This document shows positions 48,091-59,999 of a stretch of DNA of 64,000 nucleotides, one piece after another. The notes under the pieces were generated by a model. The model was not told the DNA's origin and made no database searches. It worked only from the letters and a program-made list of their open reading frames with translations. Origin of the DNA: Lumbricus rubellus (lineage: Eukaryota > Annelida > Clitellata > Crassiclitellata > Lumbricidae); the NCBI GenBank assembly GCA_945859605.1, contig OX243812.1, positions 46,141,657 through 46,205,656 of the forward strand. Reading direction: 5' to 3'. Positions within the stretch are counted from its first letter, which is position 1. Every line of letters starts with the position of its first letter. The translations under genes were made by a program, and so were the position numbers.

Positions 48091-48935
48091 CAATACATAC
48101 ATACATATACAATACATACATAGGCCTACATACATACAAGCAAACATAAGTACATACATACATAGGCATATAAGCCGACACACATACATGCATTTGTTCG
48201 GCGCAGTGGTGAAGGGGTATTATAGGCCTAATTATTATAGTATGTATGTATGTATGTATGTATGTATGTATGTATGTATGCATGCATGCATGCATGCATG
48301 CATGCATAAAAATGGATTCAATAAGCAAGGGATGCGTCTCATCCATGGACCGCACGCTACTGAGCGCGAGTGATTATATGAGTATAGGCCTAGTTCTATA
48401 TCCTTGATTTGCTTTTGTCCATAATATTAATATCGGCAGCTGAACGCTTTCGGCGGCTATAATCAGCACGACGAATTTCAAAATTATAATGATAATCATA
48501 TGCCATCTTTTGAGATTTAGGCCTAAGATAGGTATGTATAACAAATGCATGTATGTGTGTCGGGTTATATGCCTATGTATATGTACTTATGGTTGCTTGT
48601 ATGTATGTAGGCTTATGTCTTACCAACGGCAGTCGGACCCCTCGACATAACTTTAAATTGACCAATTTCTATTTACGTAAATTTTGTCTGTACATGAACT
48701 TTGTGAATGACGTAACGGCAAAAGTCATTGGTCACGTGGGCAACGTCTGCTAGCAACTCAGATAAGTAGGTAAGAGAGCTCCGGTAAGAGAGCTCCATTC
48801 TGCCGGTCCAAATACTTCAAGCATCCTATTCCCAAATTGCAATTATATTAGTTTTAGGTCAGTTTAGTTTGAGAACATTTGCTGAGGTTTAGGGGGGGCG
48901 TACGCCGGCTCCGCCCCCCTCTGAATCCGCGCCTG
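47920..48935. mobile_element. hAT-like element with inverted tetranucleotide arrays
   Basis: Ends read CAGGGGCGGATCCAG and, inverted, CAGGCGCGGATTCAG; the adjacent GGGGGGGCGTA words also match. Flanks agree at 6 of 8 positions (ATTATTAT and ATTATAAA). Inside is a long (ACAT)n array at 47956-48120 with an (ACGT)n patch, and an oppositely oriented (TATG)n then (CATG)n array at 48239-48306. No transposase is seen. Confidence 0.7.
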
Positions 48936-49792
48936 ATTATAAACCTAACCGAGACCCTGTGTTCATCAGGAATAGAGCCCAAAAACCTGTGATGTAATTT
49001 GCATGGAGATAATAAGCCTATACTAAGATGAACATGAGGCAAACTTAAGAAATTATAAGAGCTGCACCTACGCAAATTTAATATCAGCTTTACCGGTAAA
49101 ATTAGTCTTATAAAAGGTTAAAATTAGTTGATAGGAGATGGCATAAACAGAGGCGACTGTGTTTCTGAGTTCCTGAAGACGTGTGTGGCTGACAAATGAG
49201 TGTCTAGGGAAGGCCGTGATGCGTTCAAGGACTGAAGGACTCATTAGTAGTTGCCATTCATTCCGCATGGGAGACTTTGCGTGAAGAAGGTGGATCCAAA
49301 ATGTCATCTCCCTAGAGCTGGTGGAAGTGCAAATACAGACGGACCGTTCTTCAGATATTGATGGGAGCGTCGTAAGACTAGCGTGTCTGATAGAGCTGCC
49401 TCTGATTCCATGAATACAAATGCAAATGCAGAGAAGTGGAGTAGGACCCCGTGTACGATGGTTTGGAAAATTCATCATTGACGTTGCAGCACTCTTCGTA
49501 GTAAATCACTTCCTGCAATCACTATGGAGATCATCTGCATCTAAATTACAGAACAAGCATTTACTTCAACATTTATCTTGTCGCAGAGAAAAAAGTTGGA
49601 ATTTCATATGCCGACCGTTATCTGTTGTCTCATTGAGGAAGGACTGGCATTATAGATGTCGACGCGTCCTTGCAGTTTTGACTTGGAGATTGGTCTTATG
49701 CGGGTTTGACTTAACAGATTTGTCTCTAGCGGAATTTGACTTGGAAATTCATACATTGACGAATAGCGTCTTCAGTAGGACCGATGATTGCC
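48936..49792. other. Unassigned, open frames on both strands
   Basis: A 136-codon frame on the minus strand (49478-49068) and a 186-codon frame on the plus strand (49420-49980) occur. Neither has a domain I recognise, and the plus-strand one runs into the foldback at 49793. I leave both uncalled. Confidence 0.4.
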
Positions 49793-50110
49793 ATGGGCGG
49801 AGTTTGGTTTCAGTTCTTGGAGGGGCTAAAAATAAGTTGGGTTTCGGGACACAGAGACTTAGTCCAAATCCAAGAGCGGCGCAGACAATTTTTTCACATG
49901 CCATTTTTCATCAACTTTTTGGCCCTTCGGCTCGAAATCTCAGATTAAATGTACCATTTTCTCGGCCCCCAAAAAGCTGATGACTTTTTTAGTCCTTCGT
50001 TCCAAATCTCACGAAAATACATAGAAAATATAAACAAATTCCCCGCCAAAACAAAATTTTTCAGGGCTTCTTGGGGCTAAGCCCCTTAGCCCCTGCTAAA
50101 CTCCGCCCAT
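49793..50110. mobile_element. Foldback element, ATGGGCGGAGTTT ends
   Basis: ATGGGCGGAGTTT is repeated inverted at the end. Flanks are GATGATTGCC (49783-49792) and GACGATTGCC (50111-50120), a 10-base duplication with one difference, closer to Mutator-like than hAT. It shares ends and the GGGGCTAAGCCCC interior words with 2823-2983 but is twice as long. Confidence 0.8.
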
Positions 50111-51480
50111 GACGATTGCCAATTGCACAAACGGTAAAAATGTACTACATCTAAGCCCCAGCATTAGGTACAACGAATAAATTGTTGCGATATTATGCAA
50201 TTGGGCATTAATGCAATGTCTTCTCAAGAGAATTAGACAGCTACGTTCTCTACAGCGATCGAAATAACTGTAAAATGTCACTAAGAAGAAAACATTCACC
50301 GGTATCACGAGGTTTCTCTTGACTGGTAGAAGTTCAGACGTGATTGGAATCAAAAGGTCGAGTGTTCAGGAAAAGACTGGTGGCAGAAACTCGTTTGTCA
50401 TTGACTGCTGATTATACAATTCAAAACCCGTTCCATTGTTCAACTACTGTAACAATCTCTGTAACTTAAACTTTCATTTGTCGCTGTTGGATGGAAATTA
50501 AGTATTTCAATGACCAAACAATAAATCACAAACAGAAAGACTCCATAAGTGTATATCCGCTGCGAAGTTACCATGTATGCACAATTGCACATGTACATAC
50601 ACGCTGAATGTATCAAAGTGCCATGATGAACGGCCCACCCACGGTCCTCATACCCATTACTCAAGCTCTTCTATCACCGCTCCTGAGATTTCCGCTTCAA
50701 ATTAACGCCTTGCCTTTAAATAAATGCCACCATAATCCATCCACTTCTTCGCCTCCTTCCAGTCTTCCAATCGTCATAAACGAAACTCTATTCAGCATCT
50801 CGTGTCTTCTTTTTCTTATCTCTGGTCTTACTGCATGGTAACTGGATTTGGATATCCACAGTCCACAACATATCTAACCTGTCCAGTGTCAACTTTGACT
50901 CTCTCGTCACCGGACTCGGACTCCATCCGACTGACCTTTGGACAGTTCTTTTGACTCGTCGTTATGCTCGTGAAGAAACTGGTGCCCTGCGTGCTCTTGG
51001 CTTTCGAGTGGCGCTTCGGAAGTTTGGAGATCACGATTACGATTCACACGTGGGTAGCGTGCGCCTTGCGTGTACATAGATGGCGCTATTGATAGATATT
51101 TGCAGTTTGATACAAAGCTTTGATAGAGGCAAGCGTCTGAATGGTTTGCGGTTAAGAAGGTCTGAATAATTCTTATTTATCAACTATGGTACCGGTATTT
51201 ATCCACTTTATGAGCAGCAAAAATGTTTAACAAATGAATCACATCATATCACAAGTTGTGCCACACAATGTTGTCCACTTGGAAAGTGATATTTATTAAA
51301 GTAGAGAGAAGTTTCATGCAAATAAATAAGGCATAGTATTGTAGGCTACTCGTCATAAGTATTGTCTTAGTATATCTCTCGTATGTATGTTTATAAAATA
51401 AATATCCATAAACTAAGCAAAAACGCAACTGTTGCAACCGCTTATGACTTTGCCTTCGCATATAATATATTTGAAGAAAC
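50111..51480. other. Non-coding, nothing recognised
   Basis: No gene motif, array or paired ends seen. Confidence 0.4.
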
Positions 51481-51950
51481 ATGATTGGCAGGCCCGGCCC
51501 TAGGGTTTGCGGGGCCCAAGGCAGCAGCGGGGACTCAAGCTTAAATTTACGCAGTTGATTTCCGGTCAATGCGGCACTGGTGGGGGGAGAGTCACCTAAG
51601 ATGGGACACTTAACGTTGTTCCTCAAATTTCTTTTGAGCTAAGCTAAGAGCACTCTTTTTAAAACAAACCACATTGATGTTAGGCTTACCTATACATATT
51701 TGGTTTTCAAATGATGCATGTTAGGTCTGCGTTTTTGGCTTTTGAGAAATTTCTTTGCGCCAAAGAACTTAATGATGCTTATTATTCACAAAGTGAAACG
51801 AATAAATTTAGGCTACATTTAGGCATGCATCTCTCTGAAAATATCCATATTCTAAACTTCTTGTTTTGCATTTTCTAAGCTGTCGTTAAAGTTGTCACCA
51901 CTATTATTATTGTGTTGCATGCCTCTCCAGCAAAAATGTAGGCCTATGCG

Positions 51951-52289
51951 CATAGGCGTAGGGGACATTTCAGCGTTGAGGGGGGGCAAAAATTAGACTT
52001 TTGCCCGAAAAAAATTTTTCATCCGGCCGAAAACTTAAGAAAAATTTTCGTTACGTTTGCCCGAAAATTCTGACGACCTTTTTTTGTCATCCGGCCAAAA
52101 TCTTCTGAAATTTCCGGTTTTTGTTCGGGCAAGACTGATTTTTCGGGCAAGAAGACCCACAAAAAGAAAAAAAGTAAACAAATTTTAAAACTTTTTAATT
52201 TTTCCGGGTCTGCTTGCCCGAAAAATCAGACTTGCCCGAAATTTGGGGGGGCATTTGCCCCCCCTGGACCCCCGTCTCCTACGCCTATG
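51951..52289. mobile_element. Nested MITE, CATAGGCGTAGG ends, 8-bp TSD
   Basis: Ends are CATAGGCGTAGG in inverted orientation. Flanks are identical CCTATGCG (51943-51950 and 52290-52297). The interior repeats TTGCCCGAAAA and CATCCGGCC words in both orientations, and both sides contain G-runs (GAGGGGGGGCAAA). It lies within the 51489-53129 element and is younger. Confidence 0.92.
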
Positions 52290-52493
52290 CCTATGCGGAT
52301 GTCCATTTGCACATTTGAAGCAAAATGAGTTAGACCCTTATTAGTGCTTTCTGGGGAGAATTTTAGATGCAGGCCGACGCTAAAAAGTAGGATAGCTGTG
52401 ACTCGCCTTAAGGTATAGCGAAGTTTCGTTCTTTCAAAATCACCATGTCACATTCGCGTGACAAATTGACTGCAAGAACAGTTGTTTTACACG

Positions 52494-52986
52494 GTACGTG
52501 ACGTTTGGGCGCCGCCGTTTGGGCGCCGGCCGTTTGGGCGCCGCCGTTTCGGCGCCGGCTGTTTGGGCGCGACGCCGTTTGGGCGCCGTACGTTTCGGCG
52601 CGGAAGAAGTTATGTAATGAAATAGCACTTAAAACTCTTTATTTGTCTAGGTAAATGTTTTCCACAACACAGAGCTCGGAATTTATATGCCAGCTCTGGT
52701 TAGGAAGGAGGCTCTTTCGTATGTTATCCTGTATAGCCCTGGTGCGTAAACAAGCGGCAACGAGTCAAACGTCACATTCACAGGGGATAAACAATAGTCT
52801 CGGAAGGAGGCTCTTTCGTATGTAATTATATCTACAAACGTCAAGTTTAGGAAGGAGGCTCTTTCGTATGTAATTATATCTACAAACGTCAAGGTTCTTC
52901 TTTCGCGCCGCAACGTCCGGCGCCCAAACGGCGTTGCGCCCAAACGGCCGGCGCCGAAACGGCGGCGCCCAAACGTCCTGATCCGT
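52494..52986. mobile_element. Nested foldback built from GTTTGGGCGCC words
   Basis: Both ends are arrays of CCGTTTGGGCGCCGG-type words (about 110 bp left, 90 bp right) in inverted orientation. They enclose three direct copies of a GGAAGGAGGCTCTTTCGTAT unit, two of which continue with TAATTATATCTACAAACGTC. GTTTTACACG occurs on both sides (52484-52493 and 52987-52996), a likely 10-bp duplication. No coding potential. By size and duplication it resembles Mutator-type foldbacks, but this is an inference. Confidence 0.82.
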
Positions 52987-53137
52987 GTTTTACACGACGT
53001 AGCCACGTATACGCCTATAATCATTGTCAATATCATCAAAGAAAAACATTATAGCCAGCAGCGCGGGGCCCCTGGAAGCGCGGGGCCCAAGGCGGTTGCC
53101 TCGCTCGCCTTGCCCTAAGGCCGGGCCTGATGATTGG

Positions 53138-54063
53138 TAGCAGCACTGTATCCTTAGAAAATATTATGATACGAAATGAGCAAAGAGTTTGAACGCTTAA
53201 TTTTGTCTATAAAAATTACTGTCTGGTTGTCCGGAATCATAAACAACCTTGTGTCCGTTTTTGGCTCTCGACCAAAGTCATTTTGAGTGGACAGAAATTC
53301 GTCACAGTTTCTAATTTTTTTACCATGTGCGGCATTTCAAACAACAACCTTGTATTCGACGAGGCGTTTGCTGATTATGCATGCTATGTAAAGCATGAAA
53401 CTTAATTGGAAGTGTAGGGACTGCTGCCTTTCAAAGACTTTGTTACGGAGATACTCAGTGCATAATTATTATAGAAACCTTTCGTATGCTCCAGTTCTAG
53501 AATGTATTTTTCGACTGTAATCCCCAATGTGGCGAATCGAAATAAATAGAAAACAAACAGATTTTGTTTGTCGCGAAAACATTTAGTCTTCTGCATGTCG
53601 TGTCAGCTGTAGCATTGAACATTGCATTCACACAACAGATATAATAACCATAACCATAACCACAGTTTTTATTGCTCAAAGTGACAGTTGACAAAGCATC
53701 TTTATTATATAGGCTATAGTGTCTATAGAAACTAGCAAAAAGCTAAAGGAGAGAACCCTTAAGGGACTACTGTCCCACTGTCAGGGTTTCCCAAATACAA
53801 GTGAAAGTAAACAGCAACAGGACTGGTTATACATGTACGAATAATAGAGTATTAAAGTTAAATTTTTATATTAACTAGTTAACTAAACACCCTGGGGAAA
53901 ACGTCTAAAGGTGATGTTGAGTGTGCCAAATGAGAAAGTCGTTGAATATAAAAGAATATGGACAGATACATAGATTGAGATTTTTTAGTTTAACAGGAGA
54001 CAGCGCAAAGTAAGCGACATTTAATATCATGGCATTATAATCTCGTTTTTGGACACTATAGCA
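53138..54063. other. Non-coding, nothing recognised
   Basis: No feature seen. Confidence 0.45.
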
Positions 54064-54160
54064 CAGAGGTTCTTAACCGGTGTGTCGCGAATCGACCGGT
54101 GGCGTGTCGCGTAAAAATTGGTGTGTCGTTGGTGTGTCGCGAAGAATTGGTAAGCTTATA
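54064..54160. mobile_element. hAT-like end interrupted by a mariner element
   Basis: CAGAGGTTCTTAACC with following GGTGTGTCGCG repeats is a hAT-type end. The sequence resumes with GTCGCGAATTC after the mariner insertion (55185 on). A candidate right end, GGGTTAAGAGCATCTG at about 56352-56367, is inverted with mismatches; no convincing duplication supports it. Confidence 0.5.
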
Positions 54161-55182
54161 CACCGTGAGTCAAAAAAAGTAAGCCAAATTGTTTTTCATA
54201 TATCTCTCATGCCTGATAGCATATCACGCTCAAATTTTCCAAATATTTAGAGAATTGGACCAAGAATATGATTCCAAAATGTTATGAGATAAAGTTGAAC
54301 GGATAAAAAGATATGAATCTTTAAACTGCATATGCCGAAATTGCCGTTTTCAAGCAATTTTCTGTCAGATTCAGTAAAATGTAAGTCAAACTTTTTCTCA
54401 TATCTCTAATGCCTGATGATCAATCATTCTAAATTTTTCCAGATATGTAGATAATTGAACTAGCAATATGACCCCAGCAGTATGATTTGATTATTTAATT
54501 AAATAAGATGCTCAAAATGTCATCCTCCAGCTTGCACGCAAGCCTTGAGGCGCTGGCGCCATTAGGCAACAGCATCGTCGATTATCCTCTGGTTCAGGCC
54601 ATCCCACACTTCCAACAAGCGTTTCTTCAGATCGTTTATATCATGGATTGCTGTCTGGTAGACTCAGTCTTTCGTTATGCACGCTCCACACTTTATATTC
54701 CGTAAACTTTTACTCCATGATCACTGAAGACCAAAATTGGGAACTATCAGGCATCAAAACTGCAGCGAACACCATAACAGATTTGCTGAAAACTGAAATT
54801 TTGGAGATGAAGTTTAAATATTCAAATCTTTCTATCCGTTCAAATTTATTACATGATATTTTGGAATCCTATTCTCGGTTCAATTCTCTAAATATCTGCA
54901 AACTTTTAGTATGATTAATTATCAGGCATTGGAGATATAATAAAAACAGTTTAGCTTACTTTTTTTATTGAATCTGACAAAAAATTGCTTGTAAACGGCA
55001 ATTTCGGCATATGAAGTTTACAGATTCATATCTTTTTATCCGTTCAATTTTATCCCATGAAATTTTGGAATCATATTCTTCGTCCAATTCTTTAAATATT
55101 TGGAAAATTTTAGCGTGCTATGTTATCAGGCATTAGAGATATATGAAAAACCATTTGGCTTACTTTTTTTTGACTCACGGTG
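54161..55182 (-). mobile_element. Mariner relic with CACCGTGAGTCAAAAA ends
   Basis: TA flanks both sides. Ends CACCGTGAGTCAAAAAAAGT are inverted and similarity extends for over 100 bp. The complement of about 54670-54510 encodes NDLKKRLLEVWDGLNQRIID, then a stop within a WRQRLKACVQAGG-type motif, the C-terminus of a mariner transposase. The interior also holds partial repeated copies of the subterminal block (CATATCTTTTTATCCGTTCA). Same family as 13411-13750. Confidence 0.87.
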
Positions 55183-55184
55183 TA

Positions 55185-57411
55185 TGTCGCGAATTCTCAC
55201 AGCGTACATGTATAGGCCTACATCTGTCGTTCTTGCATTACAATGACTTGCTTACTTCAGCAGTTTAGAGGGGCGTAAAGGCTGTGTCGTTGCACTTTAT
55301 TTATCTATTTTTCATTTCATCGCAATCTGTAGCGGACACAAAGGTTGCAATCCCTGCATAGACTATGCATGGCATAGGACCTACGTACATGTAGTATAGC
55401 ACATTGCCGAATGCGGTGAAAAAAATTTCACCCAATTCTGTAGCTTGGTCTAACATTCGAAAAGAATGGGGAAATATTGTCATAAAGAAGGAAATTTTTC
55501 GAAACAGCTAGACCTTATGCTGATGAAGGGCAATGGTCGGATGTGTCCTGGCTGTCAACCTGTTTGCGTAATCAGAGCTTAACAACCATACAACGAAGGT
55601 GGAAAATGTCCAGAAGCCCCAAAGTTCCAATGGTCGCAAGCATTCTAGCTCAACAATTAATTCCAAGAGACTCACTTCTTTCAGTTTTCCGTGACAATAA
55701 TTGGGCATTATGAAGGGCAGCGTTTAGTTTTGAGACTTTTGACAGTGTATGCCTATTATAACTGTCTTTGTCGGCGTTTATTCCATTCTTTTTGCTTTGA
55801 CTTAGAACTGTTAGTGTGCTTTGGACTATGGACAATTGAGGATAACTGTCATGCTCTTTTTAATCTAGAAGCAGCTTTATATAGCTGTCCTGTCATTTTC
55901 ATTCGTTAGTCTAGTTAATGGGTAGGCCTAATACCTCACAAGCTTAAAGTGTCTAGTGGTCCATGGTTAGGTTTCCATACAATTGTACGTAGGTCTAACG
56001 TCTTGCACTCGCAAAACCTGTGGATCTTTGCCTTTCTATGATCCAATGAAAATCCAGGAGCAAAATTCCATTAACTGTTAGGCCAAACAATTGACTTAAT
56101 TTATTGAGTCATAAAGCGACGTAGAGTCGTAGATATCATATAGAGCAGTGGAATTTAGAATTTTAACATCTTTAGAAGCGGGAAAGCATTCAGTGTTAAA
56201 ATTTTCATCCATTAACACTTCTGACATTTAAAAATGAATAGACTAGTTTAGCTTTAACAGTTTGATTTTAACGATATTAACATGTATTTATTACGACGAT
56301 TGCAGGGGTGTCACCAGATTTGGTTTTAAGTTTAGTTGTGTCGTGCGTGGTAAATTTAAGGGTTAAGAGCATCTGCATTAGCCTATATCACAAGATGTAG
56401 ACAATTTACTTTGCCGTGTATAACATGCAGTTCATGTTAACTAGTTATTCATGAACCAGTAAACTTTTTAGATATTATTATATATTTTATGTGCGATGTG
56501 CTCTTGAATAAGCAAGTGCTCTATACGCTTAGCTATAGAGTAACGTTTTATAAGTTTATTGCTGATACGATCACGATGACATTTTTGTTGCTTGACTGTT
56601 TATTCATGATAAACGAAGACGTCTCTTAGGCCTATAATAATCCTATATGATGTATCATGATGGACGATGAGAGTCAGATAGACGGACAGACAGACAGAGA
56701 TGGACAGACAAACAGACAGACAGACAGGCAGAGGCAGAGAGACAGAGACAGAGAGATACGGACAGTCAGACAGGTAAAGGTATAGGTAGAGAGGGAGGGA
56801 AATTGATTATCGAGCCTAAATAAATAACAAAGTTGGCCGAGCAATAAACGTATACATTCAAAGTCAGTGCATTTATGCTAACCCACCCTGTACCCTATAG
56901 GCCTACATCGAGCGCATGCTTGGATTCAAATACGTTGTCGGTTATGTTTCTGTTCATGATCGGTCTTTTCCGAGTCTTTTTCAATGCCATCAGTTTATAA
57001 ATGACCCCGTTGTTGTAGCTTCCATGTTGTCAGGTTGTCTTTATTCTCTATAACATTGAAAAATTATTCTGGATATTGATTTCCTCAAGAGACGACGATG
57101 CTAATAATTCACGTGTCCTGTTCGGCGGAGTATACAAAGAACGAACATGAAAAGGATTCATGAAATGAGGGAATTTCGATTCAATGCAACTTCTTCCAAC
57201 GATTCAAATGCGAGTTCTTCTTCCATGGAATTAATTCAGATACGTCTATTATATTGCCGAGCATTTATCTAGGCAATGGGAAAACATGATCACCATGCTT
57301 GACGGATCGGGAATTTGATCGCATTCAAGGTTTGTCAAACGCAGGCTTCAGTGTAAGTTGACCATTTATTTGATCGTACAAGAAAGTAGTGTCTAAAAAC
57401 ATGATATTGTT
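55185..57411. other. Mostly unassigned, small GACA run
   Basis: An impure GACAGACA run lies at 56675-56770. Open frames at 55508-55909 on both strands show no recognised transposase motif even though they may lie in the hAT-like element. Confidence 0.4.
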
Positions 57412-57495
57412 GTTGTTGTTGATGATGATGATGAATGATGATAATGATGATGATAATAATAATGACGATGATTATGATAATGATAATGACGACTT
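57411..57495. repeat. GTT then GATGAT microsatellite
   Basis: (GTT)n followed by impure (GAT)n. Confidence 0.85.
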
Positions 57496-57999
57496 GGGCA
57501 ACGAAAAATAATGATTTATTTAGATACTGTTTATGATATTGTGGCTGACTGTAGGACCTGTAGGTCTAATGATTGCGATTGGCGCTGATGACAATTTTAT
57601 AGTCTAATTGTAATGATTAATTATCATTCCTTGTAATTCAGCTGATACTTATTTCAACGATAGTGAGTATGAAACTAGGGACCAGGGTCGTTTTACGGGC
57701 TCTTATCTCAACTAAATGCATTAACGCATACCATTATCAGAAACTGATAATATAGAAAACTTCCATGAGACAATATCCAACAGAATCCCCCCCCCCCAAA
57801 AAATCTACCATGTCAAATGTCAAGTCCCCACAAAATTGTTTCGTGGTTGCACCGTTGAGATGAAACGTGATATAAATGTTGATGAGGCTGGCTTAGGAAA
57901 GAACGGTTCAGTCAGCTATCGTTTTTTATTTCTCATCCGGTCATTGTATAAAATATCTCATCCATTAAACAAACATCGTCTAACGAACAATTATTGTCG

Positions 58000-59403
58000 A
58001 TTTCATTGCATTTCACTTCATTGCCTTTCATTGCATTGTTTTCATTGCATTGCATTGTCTATCATTGCATTGCATTTCGTTGCATTGCATTGTCTATCAT
58101 TGCATTGCCTTTCATTGCATTGCTTTGTTTATCATTGCATTGTTTTCATTGCATTGCATTTCATTGCATTGCATTGTCTATCATTGCATTGCATTTCATT
58201 GCATTGCATTGTCTATCATTGCATTGCATTTCGTTGCATTGCATTGTCTATCATTGCATTGCCTTTCATTGCATTGCTTTGTTTATCATTGCATTGTCTA
58301 TCATTGCATTGCATTTCGTTGCATTGCATTGTCTATCATTGCATTGCATTTCATTGCATTGCATTGTCTATCATTGCATTTCATTGCATTGCATTGCATT
58401 TCATTGCATTGCATTGTCTATCATTGCATTGCCTTTCATTGCATTGCATTTCATTGCATTGCATTGTCTATCATTGCATTGCATTTCATTGCATTGCATT
58501 GTCTATCATTGCATTTCATTTCATTGCATTGCATTGTCTATCATTGCATTGTTTTCATTGCATTGCATTTCATTGCATTGCATTGTCTATCATTGCATTG
58601 CATTTCATTGCATTGCATTGTCTATCATTGCATTGCATTTCGTTGCATTGCATTGTCTATCATTGCATTGCCTTTCATTGCATTGCTTTGTTAATCATTG
58701 CATTGTCTATCATTGCATTGCATTTCATTGCATTGCATTTCATTGCATTGCATTGTCTATCATTGCATTGCCTTTCATTGCATTGCATTTCATTGCATTG
58801 CATTGTCTATCATTGCATTGCATTTCATTGCATTGCATTGTCTATCATTGCATTTCATTTCATTGCATTGCATTGTCTATCATTGCATTGTTTTCATTGC
58901 ATTGCATTTCATTGCATTGCATTGCATTTCATTGCATTGCATTGTCTATCATTGCATTGTCTATCATTGCATTGCATTTCGTTGCATTGCATTGTCTATC
59001 ATTGCATTGCCTTTCATTGCATTGCTTTGTCTATCATTGCATTGTCTATCATTGCATTGCATTTCATTGCATTGCATTTCATTGCATTGCATTGTCTATC
59101 ATTGCATTGCATTTCATTGCATTGCATTTCGTTGCATTGCATTGTCTATCATTGCATTGCATTTCATTGCATTGCATTTCATTGCATTGCATTGTCTATC
59201 ATTGCATTGCCTTTCATTGCATTGCTTTGTCTATCATTGCATTGTCTATCATTGCATTGCATTTCATTGCATTGCATTGTCTATCATTGCATTGTCTATC
59301 ATTGCATTGTCTATCATTGCATTGCATTGTCTATCATTGCATTGCATTGTCTATCAGTGCATTGCCTTTCATTGCATTGCCTTTAATTGCTTTGCATTTC
59401 ATT
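58000..59403. repeat. Pentamer-based satellite, CATTG/CATTT/TCTAT
   Basis: Nearly all of 1.4 kb is built of 5-bp words CATTG, CATTT, TCTAT, CCTTT. A 35-bp higher-order unit (TCTAT CATTG CATTG CATTT CATTG CATTG CATTG) recurs, and longer blocks such as the one with CTTTCATTGCATTGCTTTG recur at irregular spacing (near 58262, 58672, 59008 and 59211). The plus strand contains no stop in any frame for hundreds of codons simply because these words lack TAA, TAG and TGA. Confidence 0.96.
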
Positions 59404-59418
59404 GGGACTTATAAGTAG

Positions 59419-59522
59419 TGGTCCTATAGAGAGTGACAAATCACCTGCCCCCCTCCCCCTCCCCTCCCTCCCTCCTCCCTCCCCCGGAGGGGGGGTCAGG
59501 TGATTTGTCACTCTCCATAGGA
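59419..59522. mobile_element. Short foldback, C-run centre
   Basis: TCCTATAGAGAGTGACAAAT on the left is inverted on the right as ATTTGTCACTCTCCATAGGA, with CACCTG facing CAGGTG. The centre is CCCCCTCC/GGAGGGGG rich. Flanking duplication is not clear. Confidence 0.7.
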
Positions 59523-59999
59523 TAAAGAGAGCTCTTTTGTTACACATGACTTTGCATTAATTAACTGATTTAATTACCAATTCGATATGTTGACATTTGA
59601 CCTGATTTAATTACCAATTCGATATGATGACGGTGCACTGTTACAAGATACTTCTTCTACATAATTAGATGAATTAATTATTTTAAGTCCACCATCGGTC
59701 GTGTAATATAGGCGCCGCCTTCCTTACGTCGATCAAAGCAAAATGCAAGTAGTTGTATGACTGCCGATAGATACACAGTCGCCGAAAATTTTTTTTTTAA
59801 GTCATCTTAAAATTTTCGATTTTACAAATTGTTATTATAAGCTTAATGTAAGTAGTAGAGTAAGGGGTGATATCGGCGCACATAGATGAACTACACAAGA
59901 TTTTTTTACTTTTTCCAAAATGAATGCAATATAAATCAGAATGTCGAAGTCGTGTGCTTGGCGAAAATTATTAGGTGTACCAACTTATGAGAAGTATCT
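59523..59999. other. Non-coding; one short direct repeat
   Basis: GATTTAATTACCAATTCGAT occurs twice, about 33 bp apart (59567 and 59602). Confidence 0.5.

Larger units (their letters stand above)
51489..53129. mobile_element. hAT-type element hosting two nested elements
   Basis: Ends read CAGGCCCGGCCCTAGGG and, inverted, CAGGCCCGGCCTTAGGG. Perfect 8-base flanks ATGATTGG (51481-51488 and 53130-53137). GGGGCCC words near both ends resemble those of 577-1914, and the solo end at 28574 belongs to the same family. About half of the length is two later insertions (51951-52289 and 52494-52986). No transposase is recognisable. Confidence 0.92.

Noticed and set aside
47837..48355. 172-codon Met/Tyr/Val/Cys-rich frame
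   Set aside because: Translation of the (ACAT)n array.
49420..49980. 186-codon plus-strand frame as a gene
   Set aside because: It runs into a foldback element, overlaps a 136-codon frame on the opposite strand, and has no recognisable domain.
57836..59418. Very long open frames of 516, 474 and 238 codons
   Set aside because: They are frames of the CATTG/CATTT satellite, open in all forward frames because the words contain no stops.
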